Shown here: in pieces, positions 16,703 through 25,328 of the stretch
Layout: each line of letters begins with the position of its first letter
Numbering within the stretch: the first letter of the stretch is position 1
Origin: Mycolicibacterium arenosum
Lineage (GTDB): Bacteria; Actinomycetota; Actinomycetes; Mycobacteriales; Mycobacteriaceae
Direction: 5' to 3'
Assembly: GCF_024320865.1 (NCBI RefSeq)
Contig: NZ_JANDBD010000001.1
Coordinates: 558,001 to 622,000 of the forward strand
DNA length: 64,000 nucleotides
Position numbers and translations under genes: made by a program
The notes under the pieces: generated by a model
Database searches by the model: none
The model's input: the letters and a program-made list of their open reading frames with translations, nothing else
What the model was told of the DNA's origin: nothing

Positions 16703-18234
16703 CCGGGGCGTTGTTGCGCTGCAGCGACATTCACAAGAGCTTCGGTGGCGTGCCGGTACTCAAGGGCATCACGCTGGACCTGCAGCCGGGCACTGTGACC
16801 GCCCTCGCCGGCGAGAACGGTGCGGGCAAGTCGACCTTGATGAAGATCATCAGCGGGCAGTACACCGCCGACTCAGGTGAGGTGGCCGTCGGCGATACCA
16901 CCCTGACGTCGGGCAACACCAAGGACGCGGTCAAGCACGGCGTGGCGATCGTGCCCCAGGAACTGGCGTCGATCGAGGACATGACGGTCTACGAGAACCT
17001 CTTCGTAGGAAGGGAACTCAAGGTCGGTCCGTTCCTTAACCGGCGCGCGATGATCGACGAGGCGCGTGACGCGCTGGCCGTGTTCGGCGTCGACATCAAC
17101 CCGTCAGCGCGGATGGGCACGCTGCCGGTCGGTCTGCGCCAGATCGTCGAGATCGTCAAGGCCGCTCGCACCGGTGCGCAGGTGGTGATGCTCGACGAGC
17201 CCACATCGGCGATCTCCGAGCGTGAGGTCGAGGGGCTCTACAAGATCGTGCGGCAGCTGCGCGAGCACGGCGTCGCGATGGTGTACACCACCCACAAGAT
17301 GGCCGAGATCCGTGCCATCGCCGATCGCGTCGTGGTGTTGCGCGACGGCGGGCTGATCCTCGACAAGGGCATCGGCGACGTCTCCGACGACGACATCGTG
17401 ACGGCCATGATCGGCCGCGAACTCGACACGTTGTTCCCCGATCGCCCGGAGCCCACCACGGAAACGGTGTTGGAGGTCAAGGACCTTCACGTCGACGGTG
17501 CAACCGAGCCGGTGTCCTTCACCGTCAGGTCCGGCGAGATCGTCGGGCTGGCAGGTCTCGTCGGCGCGGGACGAACCGAACTGCTCGAGGCGATCTTCGG
17601 TGCCCGGCACTCGGGTTCCGGTGAGATCGTGGTGCGCGGCAAGCACGTCAAGCGCAATCAGCCGGCCGCCGCGATCACCGCGGGGATGGCCATGGTGCCC
17701 GAGGATCGCAAGCTGTCCGGCGTCGTGCTCTCGATGAGCGTGCTCGACAACGGCACCTTGCCGCGGCTGTCGGCGTTCTCCGTCGCCGGGTGGCTGCGCG
17801 GTAAGGCGCGCACCAAGGCCGTGTCCGACGTGATGGCATCGGTCCGGTTGCGCAGCAACGGGATGAGCCAGGAGGTCGGCACTCTGTCCGGCGGCAACCA
17901 GCAGAAGGTCGTGCTCGCCCGCTGGCTGACCGGCGACGTCAACGTGCTGCTGCTCGACGAGCCCACCCGCGGTGTCGACGTCGGCGCGCGCAGTGAGATC
18001 TACCGCATCGTCACTGAGTTCGCCGCCCAGGGCATGGCCGTGGTGATGGCGTCCTCGGACATGCCCGAGATCGTCGGGCTCTCGCACCGCGCGTTCGTCA
18101 TGCGCGACGGCGCTTTCGTCGGCGAACTCGACCGAGACGCGCTCGACCATCCGGAGGTCCAGGAGTCGGTGTTCCGGCTGGCGACCGCCCTCGAAGCCAA
18201 ACCCACGTCCCCGAATCAGGAGAAGGCATCATGA
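16699..18234 (+). CDS. Sugar ABC transporter ATP-binding protein, RbsA-type tandem ATPase
   Basis: A 511-residue protein with two ABC domains. Domain 1 has Walker A GENGAGKST, a degenerate signature (LPVGLRQIVEI) and Walker B VVMLDEPTS. Domain 2 has a degenerate Walker A (GLVGAGRTE), a canonical signature LSGGNQQK and VLLLDEPTRGVD. This split of competence is typical of CUT2-family (ribose/xylose/polyol) importers. The GTG start overlaps the dehydrogenase stop; the end overlaps the permease ATG. Confidence 0.95.
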   Translation: MTGALLRCSDIHKSFGGVPVLKGITLDLQPGTVTALAGENGAGKSTLMKIISGQYTADSGEVAVGDTTLTSGNTKDAVKHGVAIVPQELASIEDMTVYENLFVGRELKVGPFLNRRAMIDEARDALAVFGVDINPSARMGTLPVGLRQIVEIVKAARTGAQVVMLDEPTSAISEREVEGLYKIVRQLREHGVAMVYTTHKMAEIRAIADRVVVLRDGGLILDKGIGDVSDDDIVTAMIGRELDTLFPDRPEPTTETVLEVKDLHVDGATEPVSFTVRSGEIVGLAGLVGAGRTELLEAIFGARHSGSGEIVVRGKHVKRNQPAAAITAGMAMVPEDRKLSGVVLSMSVLDNGTLPRLSAFSVAGWLRGKARTKAVSDVMASVRLRSNGMSQEVGTLSGGNQQKVVLARWLTGDVNVLLLDEPTRGVDVGARSEIYRIVTEFAAQGMAVVMASSDMPEIVGLSHRAFVMRDGAFVGELDRDALDHPEVQESVFRLATALEAKPTSPNQEKAS

Positions 18235-19265
18235 CCACACCCGTCGACGCGCAGCCGCCCGGTCCGTCGGCCGCGCCGATCGTGGCGTCACCCACCACCG
18301 GCGAGCCGGTGAAACTGTTCTCCCGGCAATGGATCTCGGACACCCTGCTGCGCTACTCGATGGTCATCATCGTGCTGATGGTGATCGCCTACTTCAGCTA
18401 CCGGAGCGCGCGGTTCGCCACCCCCGACAACCTCATCACCATCCTGGTGGCGGCGGCGCCGTTCGCACTCATCGCGCTCGGGCAGACGCTGGTGATCCTC
18501 ACCGGCGGCATCGACCTCTCGGTCGGCAGCGTGATCGCCGTGTCGGCGATGGCCGGTGCGGCAACGGCCAAGGCCAACCCCGGCCAGGTCTGGATGACGG
18601 TGACCGTGGCGATGGCGGTCGGCCTCGCGTTCGGTTGCATCAACGGGGTCCTGGTGTCGCGCATCAACGTTCCGCCGTTCATCGCGACGCTGGGTACTTT
18701 GACTGCCGGATCCGGCGTGGCGTACGTGATCGGCGGTGGCGCGCCGATCAACGGCCTGCCCGCCGAGTTCGGTTCGATCGCCAACACCAAGATCCTCGGC
18801 CTGCAGATCCCCGTGCTGTTGATGATCATCGGCATCGTCGCACTGGCGGTCATCATGAAGCGCACCTCCTACGGCATGCGCGTGTACGCCGTGGGCGGCA
18901 ACCGCAACGCCGCCGAGATCGCCGGTATCAACGCCAAGAACGTGTTGTTCAGCGTGTACGCGTTCTCCGGCCTGCTGGCCGGCCTGTCGGGTGTAATGCT
19001 GGCATCGCGCGTCATCTCCGGTCCGCCGAACCTCGGGCAGGGCTACGAACTCGACGCCATCGCCGCGGTCGTGATCGGCGGGGCGAGCCTGATGGGCGGC
19101 CGCGGCAGCATCTGGGGCACGGTGCTCGGCCTGTTCATGATCATGACGCTGAACAACGGCCTCGACATCCTGGTCGTGCCCGCGTACTGGCAGGACGTCA
19201 TCAAGGGCGTGCTGATCGTCGCCGCGGTCGCGGTCGACGTGTGGTCCTCCAGGAGGCGTACTTGA
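18231..19265 (+). CDS. Sugar ABC transporter permease, RbsC-type
   Basis: A 344-residue integral membrane protein with 8-10 hydrophobic segments and CUT2 permease signatures: ALGQTLVILTGGIDLSVGS, NVPPFIATLGT, VYAVGGNRNAAEIAGIN and VIGGASLMGGRG. It forms the membrane channel, presumably as a homodimer, for the ATPase upstream and the lipoprotein downstream. The start overlaps the ATPase stop (ATGA). Confidence 0.95.
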   Translation: MTTPVDAQPPGPSAAPIVASPTTGEPVKLFSRQWISDTLLRYSMVIIVLMVIAYFSYRSARFATPDNLITILVAAAPFALIALGQTLVILTGGIDLSVGSVIAVSAMAGAATAKANPGQVWMTVTVAMAVGLAFGCINGVLVSRINVPPFIATLGTLTAGSGVAYVIGGGAPINGLPAEFGSIANTKILGLQIPVLLMIIGIVALAVIMKRTSYGMRVYAVGGNRNAAEIAGINAKNVLFSVYAFSGLLAGLSGVMLASRVISGPPNLGQGYELDAIAAVVIGGASLMGGRGSIWGTVLGLFMIMTLNNGLDILVVPAYWQDVIKGVLIVAAVAVDVWSSRRRT

Positions 19266-19327
19266 CGCCAATCGGATAGCCCAGCGCTGCAGAACATTCA
19301 GTGTCAATCGAAAGAGAAAGAGAACCC

Positions 19328-20371
19328 ATGAGATCCATTGCGAAGATCGCAGCCATCGCCTCGGTCGGCGCGCTGGCCCTGACCGCCTGCGGCGCGGGCG
19401 ACACCACGGCCAACTCCGACACCAAGCGCATCGGCGTCTCGGTGTACGACATGAGCTCGTTCATCACCGCGGGTAAAGAGGGCATGGAGGCCTACGCCAA
19501 GGCGAACAACATCGAATTGGTCTGGAACTCCGCCAATCTCGACGTGTCGACCCAGGCCAACCAGGTCGACTCCATGGTGAACCAGGGCGTCGACGCCATC
19601 ATCGTCGTCCCCATCCAGGCCGATTCGCTCGGCCCGCAGGTCGCCACCGCCAAGTCCAAGGGCATCCCGCTGGTAGCCGTGAACGCTGCGCTGAACAATC
19701 CGGACGTCGCCGCGAGCGTGCAGCCCGACGACGTCGCCGCGGGTGCGCAGGAGATGCAGATGATGGCCGACCACCTCGGCGGCAAGGGCAACATCGTGGT
19801 GCTGCAGGGACCGCTCGGGCAGTCCGGCGAGATCGACCGCACGAAGGGCATCAAGCAGGTGCTCGCCAAGTACCCCGACATCAAGATCCTGGCGATGGAC
19901 ACCGCCAACTGGAAGCGCGACGAAGCCGTCAACAAGATGAAGAACTGGATCTCCGGCTTCGGTGACCAGATCAACGCGGTCGTCTCCGAGAACGACGACA
20001 TGGGTCTCGGTGCGCTGCAGGCGCTGAAGGAGTCCGGCAAGACGGTGCCGATCGTCGGTATCGACGGGATCGAGGACGGTCTGAACGCCGTCAAGAGCGG
20101 TGAGTTCATCGGCACCTCGCTGCAGAACGGCACCGTCGAACTGTCGGCGGGCCTGGCTGTTGCCAACGCGTTGGCCAAGGGCGAGCAGGTCGACACCAAG
20201 CCGGTGTACGTGATGCCCGCTATCACCAAGGACAACGTCGACGTCGCGATCGAGCACGTCGTCACCGAGCGGCAGAAGTTCCTCGACGGGCTCAGCGAGC
20301 TGACGACCAAGAACCTCGAGACCGGCGACATCGCCTACGAGGGCATCCCCGGTCAGACGGCGCCGCAGTAG
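19328..20371 (+). CDS. Sugar/polyol ABC transporter solute-binding lipoprotein
   Basis: A 347-residue type-I periplasmic binding protein of the RbsB class. Signal peptide with lipobox LTAC ([21 protein letters not shown]). Mature start [20 protein letters not shown], then [35 protein letters not shown] and [19 protein letters not shown] are all CUT2-SBP landmarks. A GAAAGAGAAAGAGAA tract precedes the ATG. It captures the polyol outside the membrane. Related mycobacterial proteins bind tetritols, pentitols or hexitols, and the ligand here is not deducible by eye. Confidence 0.94.
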   Translation: MRSIAKIAAIASVGALALTACGAGDTTANSDTKRIGVSVYDMSSFITAGKEGMEAYAKANNIELVWNSANLDVSTQANQVDSMVNQGVDAIIVVPIQADSLGPQVATAKSKGIPLVAVNAALNNPDVAASVQPDDVAAGAQEMQMMADHLGGKGNIVVLQGPLGQSGEIDRTKGIKQVLAKYPDIKILAMDTANWKRDEAVNKMKNWISGFGDQINAVVSENDDMGLGALQALKESGKTVPIVGIDGIEDGLNAVKSGEFIGTSLQNGTVELSAGLAVANALAKGEQVDTKPVYVMPAITKDNVDVAIEHVVTERQKFLDGLSELTTKNLETGDIAYEGIPGQTAPQ

Positions 20372-20381
20372 TTTCCTGCGC

Positions 20382-20510
20382 GAGCAGTCCGTTAGCGACT
20401 CGCAAGCTCGCCGCTAACGGCTCCAACAAAATCCCCTGAATTCTCGCGATTCAGGGGATTTTGCTGGAGCCGCCGGCCGGTCCGCTCGCGGACCGGCCGG
20501 CGGACTGCTC
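20382..20510. terminator. Four-armed palindrome / bidirectional terminator between convergent operons
   Basis: Four helices tile this gap without unpaired bases between them. Outer stem: GAGCAGT (20382-20388) with ACTGCTC (20504-20510). Arm 1: CCGTTAGCG / CGCTAACGG (20389-20420). Arm 2: AAAATCCCCTGAA / TTCAGGGGATTTT (13 bp, core 20428-20462) extended by CTCCA/TGGAG to 20421-20469. Arm 3: CCGCCGGCCGGTCCG / CGGACCGGCCGGCGG (15 bp, 20470-20503). Arm 2, with A-tract and T-tract on either side, is a good bidirectional rho-independent terminator for the importer operon and the convergent aldolase operon. Confidence 0.8.
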
Positions 20511-21162
20511 AGCGGGAGGCTGAGCCGGCTTGCTGGCCGTACCCGGAGAGTCGGCGGGCGACGTCGGCCAGTTCCTCGTCGTCCAGAACCCGCACGGGGG
20601 CCCCGCTCGCCATCGCGCGCAGCTGGACGTCGCAGATGTACTCGAGATAGGGCACCCGGTCGAGAACCTTCGGGAGTGCCTGCCCGGTGAGCACGGCGCC
20701 GTGGTTGCCCATCAGCGCCGCGGTGCGGTCCCGCAGGGCGGCGGTCACGTTGTCCGCCAACTGCCGTGTGCCGAAGCCTGCGTACGGCGCTACCCGAACG
20801 GTGCCACCGAATAGCGCCGTGTAGTAGTGCGATCCGGGCACCTCGTCGACGACGGTCGAGAGCGCGGTCGACGCGGGGGCGTGCGTGTGCACGACGGCCG
20901 TGTGCTCACTCGCCCCGTACACCGCGAGGTGCAGCGCGAGCTCGCTGGAGGGCTCCAGCGTGGCCTCGACAGCGTTTCCGTCGAGGTCGTGAATTCCGAC
21001 GTCTCCCGCCGACATCGCCTCGTAGTCGACGCCACTCGGTGAGATCACGACGAGATCGTCGACCCGAATGGAGACGTTGCCCGCGGTGCCTACGACGAGA
21101 CCCGACCTGCTGAGATGGCGGCACGCGTCGACGACCTGCTGCCGCTCGTCACCCAGCCTCAT
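20509..21162 (-). CDS. Class II aldolase / sugar-phosphate aldolase or epimerase (FucA/AraD family)
   Basis: A 217-residue class II aldolase/adducin-domain protein: GNVSIR, ISPSGVDYEAM, catalytic Glu in EPSSELALH, zinc-binding HTHAPAS and a later His in MGNHGAVL. FucA-type members cleave ketose 1-phosphates to DHAP and an aldehyde; AraD-type members epimerise ribulose 5-phosphate. With a kinase and a dehydrogenase in the same operon, aldolytic cleavage of a phosphorylated ketose is the likely final step. The start overlaps the dehydrogenase stop (ATGA). Confidence 0.87.
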   Translation of the reverse strand: MRLGDERQQVVDACRHLSRSGLVVGTAGNVSIRVDDLVVISPSGVDYEAMSAGDVGIHDLDGNAVEATLEPSSELALHLAVYGASEHTAVVHTHAPASTALSTVVDEVPGSHYYTALFGGTVRVAPYAGFGTRQLADNVTAALRDRTAALMGNHGAVLTGQALPKVLDRVPYLEYICDVQLRAMASGAPVRVLDDEELADVARRLSGYGQQAGSASR

Positions 21163-22196
21163 GGCTCGAGGATGTACTTGGAGCCGCGGCCCGCGGCCAT
21201 GTCCTCGAGGCTCGCCACCAGGGCGTCCAGCGGTCGGCGCTCGGTCACCAGCATGGAGCCGTCGACCTTTCTGCTCGCCAGTAGTTCGACGGCGGTGCGG
21301 ACGTAGTTCGGCGTGTGGTGGAAGACGCCCTTGAGCGTGTACTCCTCGTAGTGCATCGCGCTCGAGTCGACGGAGAACGGTGCGCCCTTGGGTGTTCCGC
21401 CGAACAGCACCGCCGTGGCACCGGGGCGCAACGTGCGGACGGTCTGCTCCCAGACCTGTGGCAGGCCGACGGCCTCGATTCCGACGTCGGCTCCGCGGGC
21501 GAACGGGGTGTGGTTCTTGATCAGTGCGACGCGATCCTCGAAGTCCGCGACATCGGACAGGTCGACGGTGTCGACCGCACCGGCCTTGATCGCCTCCTGC
21601 AGTCGCCACGGCGACTGGTCGACGGAGATGACGTTGGCGCCGCGCAGGGTGGCCAGCCGCACGAACATGAGACCGATCGGACCGGCTCCGTGCACGACGA
21701 CGGTGTCGCCGAGTTCGATTCCGGTTTCCGCCATGCCGTGCACGACGGTGGCCAGTGGCTCCAACGGGGCGGCATCGGCGAAGTCGAGGTCGTCGGGCAG
21801 CTTGTATGTGTTGCGCGCGACGATCGCCGCCGGGATGACGACCTCCTCGGCGAACGCGCCGTTGAGGAATTCGAGGTTCTCGCAGAGGCTCTCGCGGTTG
21901 CGGATGCACGCCCAGCAGTAGCCGCACGGCACGGTGTTGGCGGCGGTCACGCGGTCGCCGACGGCGAACGTGTCGACACCGTCCCCGACGGCGGTCACGA
22001 CGCCGGCGAACTCGTGTCCGAATCGCGACGGCAGGGTGGGGAAGAGCTTGGGGTGGCCGCGCCGGTACGACTTGAGGTCCGTGCCGCAGGTGGCGGCCGC
22101 CTTCACTTCGACGAGCACCTCGCCGGGAGCGGGTTCGGTGGAGGCCACGTCCTCGAGCTGTAGCTCGCCGGGGCCGTAGAACATGGCCGCTCTCAT
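21159..22196 (-). CDS. Zinc-dependent alcohol/polyol dehydrogenase (MDR family)
   Basis: A 345-residue MDR enzyme. Zinc ligands: Cys in ATCGTDLKSY and GHEF; structural-site cysteines are spaced C-G-Y-C-W-A-C-x7-C in PCGYCWACIRNRESLC. Rossmann loop GAGPIGLM, acidic residue in ISVDQS. It follows GAGGAGACC before the ATG at 22196. It probably oxidises the polyol substrate of the second unit. It differs clearly in sequence from the dehydrogenase at 15665, so the two units probably handle different stereoisomers or substrates. Confidence 0.88.
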   Translation of the reverse strand: MRAAMFYGPGELQLEDVASTEPAPGEVLVEVKAAATCGTDLKSYRRGHPKLFPTLPSRFGHEFAGVVTAVGDGVDTFAVGDRVTAANTVPCGYCWACIRNRESLCENLEFLNGAFAEEVVIPAAIVARNTYKLPDDLDFADAAPLEPLATVVHGMAETGIELGDTVVVHGAGPIGLMFVRLATLRGANVISVDQSPWRLQEAIKAGAVDTVDLSDVADFEDRVALIKNHTPFARGADVGIEAVGLPQVWEQTVRTLRPGATAVLFGGTPKGAPFSVDSSAMHYEEYTLKGVFHHTPNYVRTAVELLASRKVDGSMLVTERRPLDALVASLEDMAAGRGSKYILEP

Positions 22197-23728
22197 GATT
22201 GGTCTCCTCGTGCTTGGTCGGATGATGGGAGGTCCGGTAGGTCGTGCAGGGTGTGCAGGAGATCGCGGGCCTCGTCGAAGACCCGCGTGTAGACGGACCG
22301 AAGCGCCTTGTACTGGGCGGCGTTTCGCGCAATCGGTTCGACAATCGCGTCGGTCCTGGCGACGGCCGACGCGGCCTCGGGGAGCGACGGGTACTCGCCG
22401 ATCGTGTCGAGGGCGATCGCAGCGGCGCCGAGAGCGCTGACCTCTCCTGACGCGCACACCTCGAGGGGGCGGTCGAAGACGTCGGCCAGGATCTGGGTCC
22501 ACAGCGGGCTGCGGGCACCGCCGCCCATCGCGCGGATCACGTCGACGCGCTGACCGCGAGCCCGCTCCAAACCGTCGAGCTGCGAACGCAGTTCGAGTGC
22601 GATGCCCTCCAGCAGCGATCGGTAGAAGTGGGCGCGGGTGTGGCAGCCCTGCCACCCCAGCGTCATGCCGGATGCGCGACCGTCCCAGTGCGGCGTCTGC
22701 GCACCGTTCCAGTAGGGCAGCGTGAGCAGCCGTTCGCTGCCCACGGGGACCGCGGCGGCAGCGCGTTCCAGGGCGGGGTCGGGGGCGCCTGCCAGATCCA
22801 GGTCACCGAATTCGCGGCGGAACCACGTCGACAGGAACGTGCCGGAGGAACTGAAGGTTTCGACGGTGGTCTGCCCCGGCATCGCGGAGACCATCGACCG
22901 ATACGCGCGAGAGGGGAGGTAGGACGTGGTCTCGCTACCGATCACGACGGCTGTGCCGAGGACGAGGTACGCCACTCCGGGATCCGTCACACCCAGCCCA
23001 ATCCCGGCGGCCTGGCCGTCGCCGGTGCCCGCCACGACGGTGACGTCGGGCCGCAGACCCCACGCGTCGGCGAGGTCGGCTCGCAGTGGCCCGAGCGACG
23101 TTCCGGTCGGTACCAGCTCGGGAAGCTGATCGCGCTGCAGCCCGGCGAGTTCGAGTAGCTCGTCGCTGTAGTCGCCGGTGGCCTGGTCGAGCAGCGCCAG
23201 CGGATCGACGGATGCGGTGCTCGAGACCCAGCGTCCCGTCATGGCGTGCACCAGGTACGAGTGAGTGTCAGCAACGCGGCGGCAGCGCGCCAGCGTGTCG
23301 GGCTCGCGGTCACGCAACCAGAGCAGCTTGTAGAGGCCGGGTGTGATGTCGGCGGGCTTGCCCGACAACAGCTCCACCCGCTCGGTGCCGTATCGCCGGG
23401 CCTCGGCGTCGGCACGGCCGTCCATCCACAGGATCGCCGGCCGAATGGGCGTCTCATCGGCGTCGAGGCAGACGAAGCTCTCGCGCTGGTGGGTCACGCA
23501 GACGGCCGCCACCGCGCGGCGATCGCCGATCTCGTTGAGCGCCTGCTGAACTGCGCGATCGGTGGCCCGCCACCAGTCCGGCGCGTGCTGCTCGAACCAG
23601 TGCGGCGCCGGGCTGCGGGTCTCGAGAGGCTCGGAGCCCGACCCGACGTGCTGCCCTTTGCCGTCGACGATGATGGCCTTGGCGGCCGTCGTCGAACAGT
23701 CGACCGCGATCACGAGCGGTGACGTCAT
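22193..23728 (-). CDS. FGGY-family carbohydrate kinase
   Basis: A 511-residue FGGY kinase: AVDCSTTAAKAIIVD phosphate loop, VTHQRESFVCLD, ILWMDGRAD, AGTGDGQAAGIGLG, LGTAVVIGSE, LTLPYWNGAQTPHWD and RAMGGGARSPLWTQIL. The conserved FGGY signature region is recognisable but divergent, and the substrate is a ketose of unknown identity. ATGA overlaps with the DeoR gene upstream and the dehydrogenase downstream make a four-gene coupled operon (regulator, kinase, dehydrogenase, aldolase). Confidence 0.9.
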   Translation of the reverse strand: MTSPLVIAVDCSTTAAKAIIVDGKGQHVGSGSEPLETRSPAPHWFEQHAPDWWRATDRAVQQALNEIGDRRAVAAVCVTHQRESFVCLDADETPIRPAILWMDGRADAEARRYGTERVELLSGKPADITPGLYKLLWLRDREPDTLARCRRVADTHSYLVHAMTGRWVSSTASVDPLALLDQATGDYSDELLELAGLQRDQLPELVPTGTSLGPLRADLADAWGLRPDVTVVAGTGDGQAAGIGLGVTDPGVAYLVLGTAVVIGSETTSYLPSRAYRSMVSAMPGQTTVETFSSSGTFLSTWFRREFGDLDLAGAPDPALERAAAAVPVGSERLLTLPYWNGAQTPHWDGRASGMTLGWQGCHTRAHFYRSLLEGIALELRSQLDGLERARGQRVDVIRAMGGGARSPLWTQILADVFDRPLEVCASGEVSALGAAAIALDTIGEYPSLPEAASAVARTDAIVEPIARNAAQYKALRSVYTRVFDEARDLLHTLHDLPDLPSSDQARGDQS

Positions 23729-24549
23729 CGTCGCTCTCCGTCCGTTGGGGTGGTGTCGCGTGGGGCGACGACGACGTTGGCGCCGCCGTCTTCGAGGCGG
23801 GTGAGTTCGTCGGCGTCGATGCCGTCGTCGATCACGACGGCATCGAAGTCGATGAGGTCGCAGATGCGGTGGATCGCGCGCCGCGCCACCTTCGTGTGAT
23901 CGACCATGAGCACCCGCAGTTCGGCGCTGTCCATGAACGCCCGCTTGAGATCGGCTGCGGCACTGGACGGATGGAAGCACATCCCGCGCGAGACCGCGGG
24001 CACCGACATGAACAGCACGTCGTAGTGCATGTCGCGAAGCGCGCGGACCGACTGCGGTCCGACGAACGAGGAGAACTCGGGAACGTAGTCGCCGCCGATG
24101 GCGTTGAGGCGGACTCCGGGATCGGTCGACAGTTCGTTGATCGCGGGCAGGAAGTTGGTGACGACCGTCAGCGGCAGGTGTCCGAGGAGAGTGGGCAGCA
24201 GGTGCAGTGCGGTGGTGCTGTCGTCCATCGCGACGGCCTGCATGTCGACCCGGCTGGCGGCCCAGTCGAAGGCGGCCCTGGCGACGGCCTGCTTCTCGGC
24301 GAGGTTGAGCGCTTTGCGTAGGTCGATATTGCGTTCGAACGCCTCGCTCGGCGGTGCTTCAGCCCCCGAGCGGACCTTGCGCAGCCTGCCCTGGGCGTGC
24401 AGTTGGTCGAGGTCGCGGTGGATGGTCATGGTGCTGACGTTGAAGTGGTCGGCGAGTTCGTCGATGCGGGCGACACCCCGAGTCCGGACGAACTCGGCGA
24501 TCTCGGAGCGCCGGTGCTCGTGACTGCTCGCTCGAGTCGGGGTGGCCAC
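23725..24549 (-). CDS. DeoR-family transcriptional regulator
   Basis: A 274-residue regulator: N-terminal winged HTH (RRSEIAEFVRTRGVARIDELADHFNVSTMTIHRDLDQL by parts, ending in the DeoR recognition helix STMTIHRDL) and a C-terminal sensor domain (AMDDSTTALHL phosphate-binding loop, VVTNFLPAINEL, LMVDHTKVARRA). DeoR proteins usually repress and are released by a sugar phosphate. First gene of the kinase-dehydrogenase-aldolase operon. The GTG start at 24549 sits about 20 bp from an inverted repeat that is probably its operator. Confidence 0.92.
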   Translation of the reverse strand: MATPTRASSHEHRRSEIAEFVRTRGVARIDELADHFNVSTMTIHRDLDQLHAQGRLRKVRSGAEAPPSEAFERNIDLRKALNLAEKQAVARAAFDWAASRVDMQAVAMDDSTTALHLLPTLLGHLPLTVVTNFLPAINELSTDPGVRLNAIGGDYVPEFSSFVGPQSVRALRDMHYDVLFMSVPAVSRGMCFHPSSAAADLKRAFMDSAELRVLMVDHTKVARRAIHRICDLIDFDAVVIDDGIDADELTRLEDGGANVVVAPRDTTPTDGERR

Positions 24550-24567
24550 GTGCGTAACCTAACACGA

Positions 24568-24601
24568 AACATCACACAGATAACAGATCAGGTGTGATGT
24601 T
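24568..24601. promoter_or_regulatory. Inverted repeat, probable DeoR operator
   Basis: AACATCACAC (24568-24577) and GTGTGATGTT (24592-24601) form a perfect 10-bp inverted repeat with a 14-bp A/T-rich spacer containing GATAACAGATC. It lies just upstream of the DeoR gene start, in the right place for autoregulation. No T-tract follows on the minus strand, so a terminator is less likely. Confidence 0.6.
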
Positions 24602-24603
24602 GG

Positions 24604-25128
24604 TTAGCCCGCCGCATTCGGCCGCAACGGCGGGCAGGCGCCGCCGTACGCGGAGGCGAGTTCGAAATGCCAGATCTCGTTGGCGTAGATCTGGCACAGC
24701 CCGAAGCGCTGGCCGTTGGCGAGCAGCCAGTTGTCCGCGTCGGTCGGGCCGATGTCAACGGCCTCGCCCGTGACGTGTTTGGAGACCTCGGGAGAGGCGA
24801 CGTACTGCGCGGCGATCTCGGCACTGCCGTACTGGACGACGGCATCGGCGAACAGTTGTCGCTGGAACTCTGGGGAGCGCCACCCCGACGTGAGACCGAT
24901 GGTGACGCCGTCGACGGCGGCAGCGGTGGTGGCCTGCCGCACCGCGTCGAGCAGCGCGGGATCGAGGCGGTTGACCGCCGGCGTCGACGGGTCGAAGGGG
25001 CTGAGCAGTTGACCGGCCGGCAGATACCCGTCGCCGGGAACGGCGACGGCCGGCGCCGCTGTGAGCAGCAGCGCGACCGGTACCGCGCTGATACCGATGA
25101 CGACGTCGCGAAGCGTTCTCAAGCCCAC
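24604..25128 (-). CDS. Secreted M15 (VanY-type) D-Ala-D-Ala carboxypeptidase
   Basis: A 174-residue exported zinc peptidase. The N-terminal signal segment (VIGISAVPVALLLTAAPAVAVP) ends in an AVA cleavage site. The M15B motif SGWRSPEFQRQLF is followed by zinc ligands SKHVTGEAVDIG (His and Asp) and a second His in WHFE near the C-terminus. Family members trim D-Ala from peptidoglycan stem peptides. Start at GTG 25128 or the adjacent GTG 25131. It lies downstream of the small repeat-family gene on the same strand. Confidence 0.87.
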   Translation of the reverse strand: MGLRTLRDVVIGISAVPVALLLTAAPAVAVPGDGYLPAGQLLSPFDPSTPAVNRLDPALLDAVRQATTAAAVDGVTIGLTSGWRSPEFQRQLFADAVVQYGSAEIAAQYVASPEVSKHVTGEAVDIGPTDADNWLLANGQRFGLCQIYANEIWHFELASAYGGACPPLRPNAAG

Positions 25129-25154
25129 CACGCTACCGCCGTCACCCTGATGGT

Positions 25155-25328
25155 TCAGCCGGCCCGTCGCAACTCCGCCACGAAGGACTGACCGAGGTTG
25201 TCCACCACGCTCCAGCTGTAGGGGCCGATCATCGACGTGACTCCGAGCATGTGGACGGCGCGGCGGGCGTCGTTCTCGCACCTGATGCCGTCGACCCGCG
25301 ATCCGCGGGAGGTCGTGACGCTCCACAT
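25155..25328 (-). CDS. Small conserved repeat-family protein, copy 1
   Basis: A 57-residue protein (MWSVTTSRGSRVDGIRCEND start; end VAELRRAG). It is about 70 percent identical by eye to the 62-residue protein at 26538-26726; shared landmarks are VTTSRG-RVDGI, ENDAR-AV-MLG, PYSWSVVDN and AELRRAG. I do not recognise a family. Its ATG overlaps the stop of the alpha/beta hydrolase gene (TGATG). It lacks the MQNTTR start of copy 2, and that start is instead found at the beginning of the hydrolase. Confidence 0.75.
   Translation of the reverse strand: MWSVTTSRGSRVDGIRCENDARRAVHMLGVTSMIGPYSWSVVDNLGQSFVAELRRAG

Noticed and set aside
24568..24601. Intrinsic terminator for the M15 peptidase gene
   Set aside because: The stem is A/T-containing with a 14-nt loop and no T-tract on the minus strand. 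An operator for the DeoR gene fits better.
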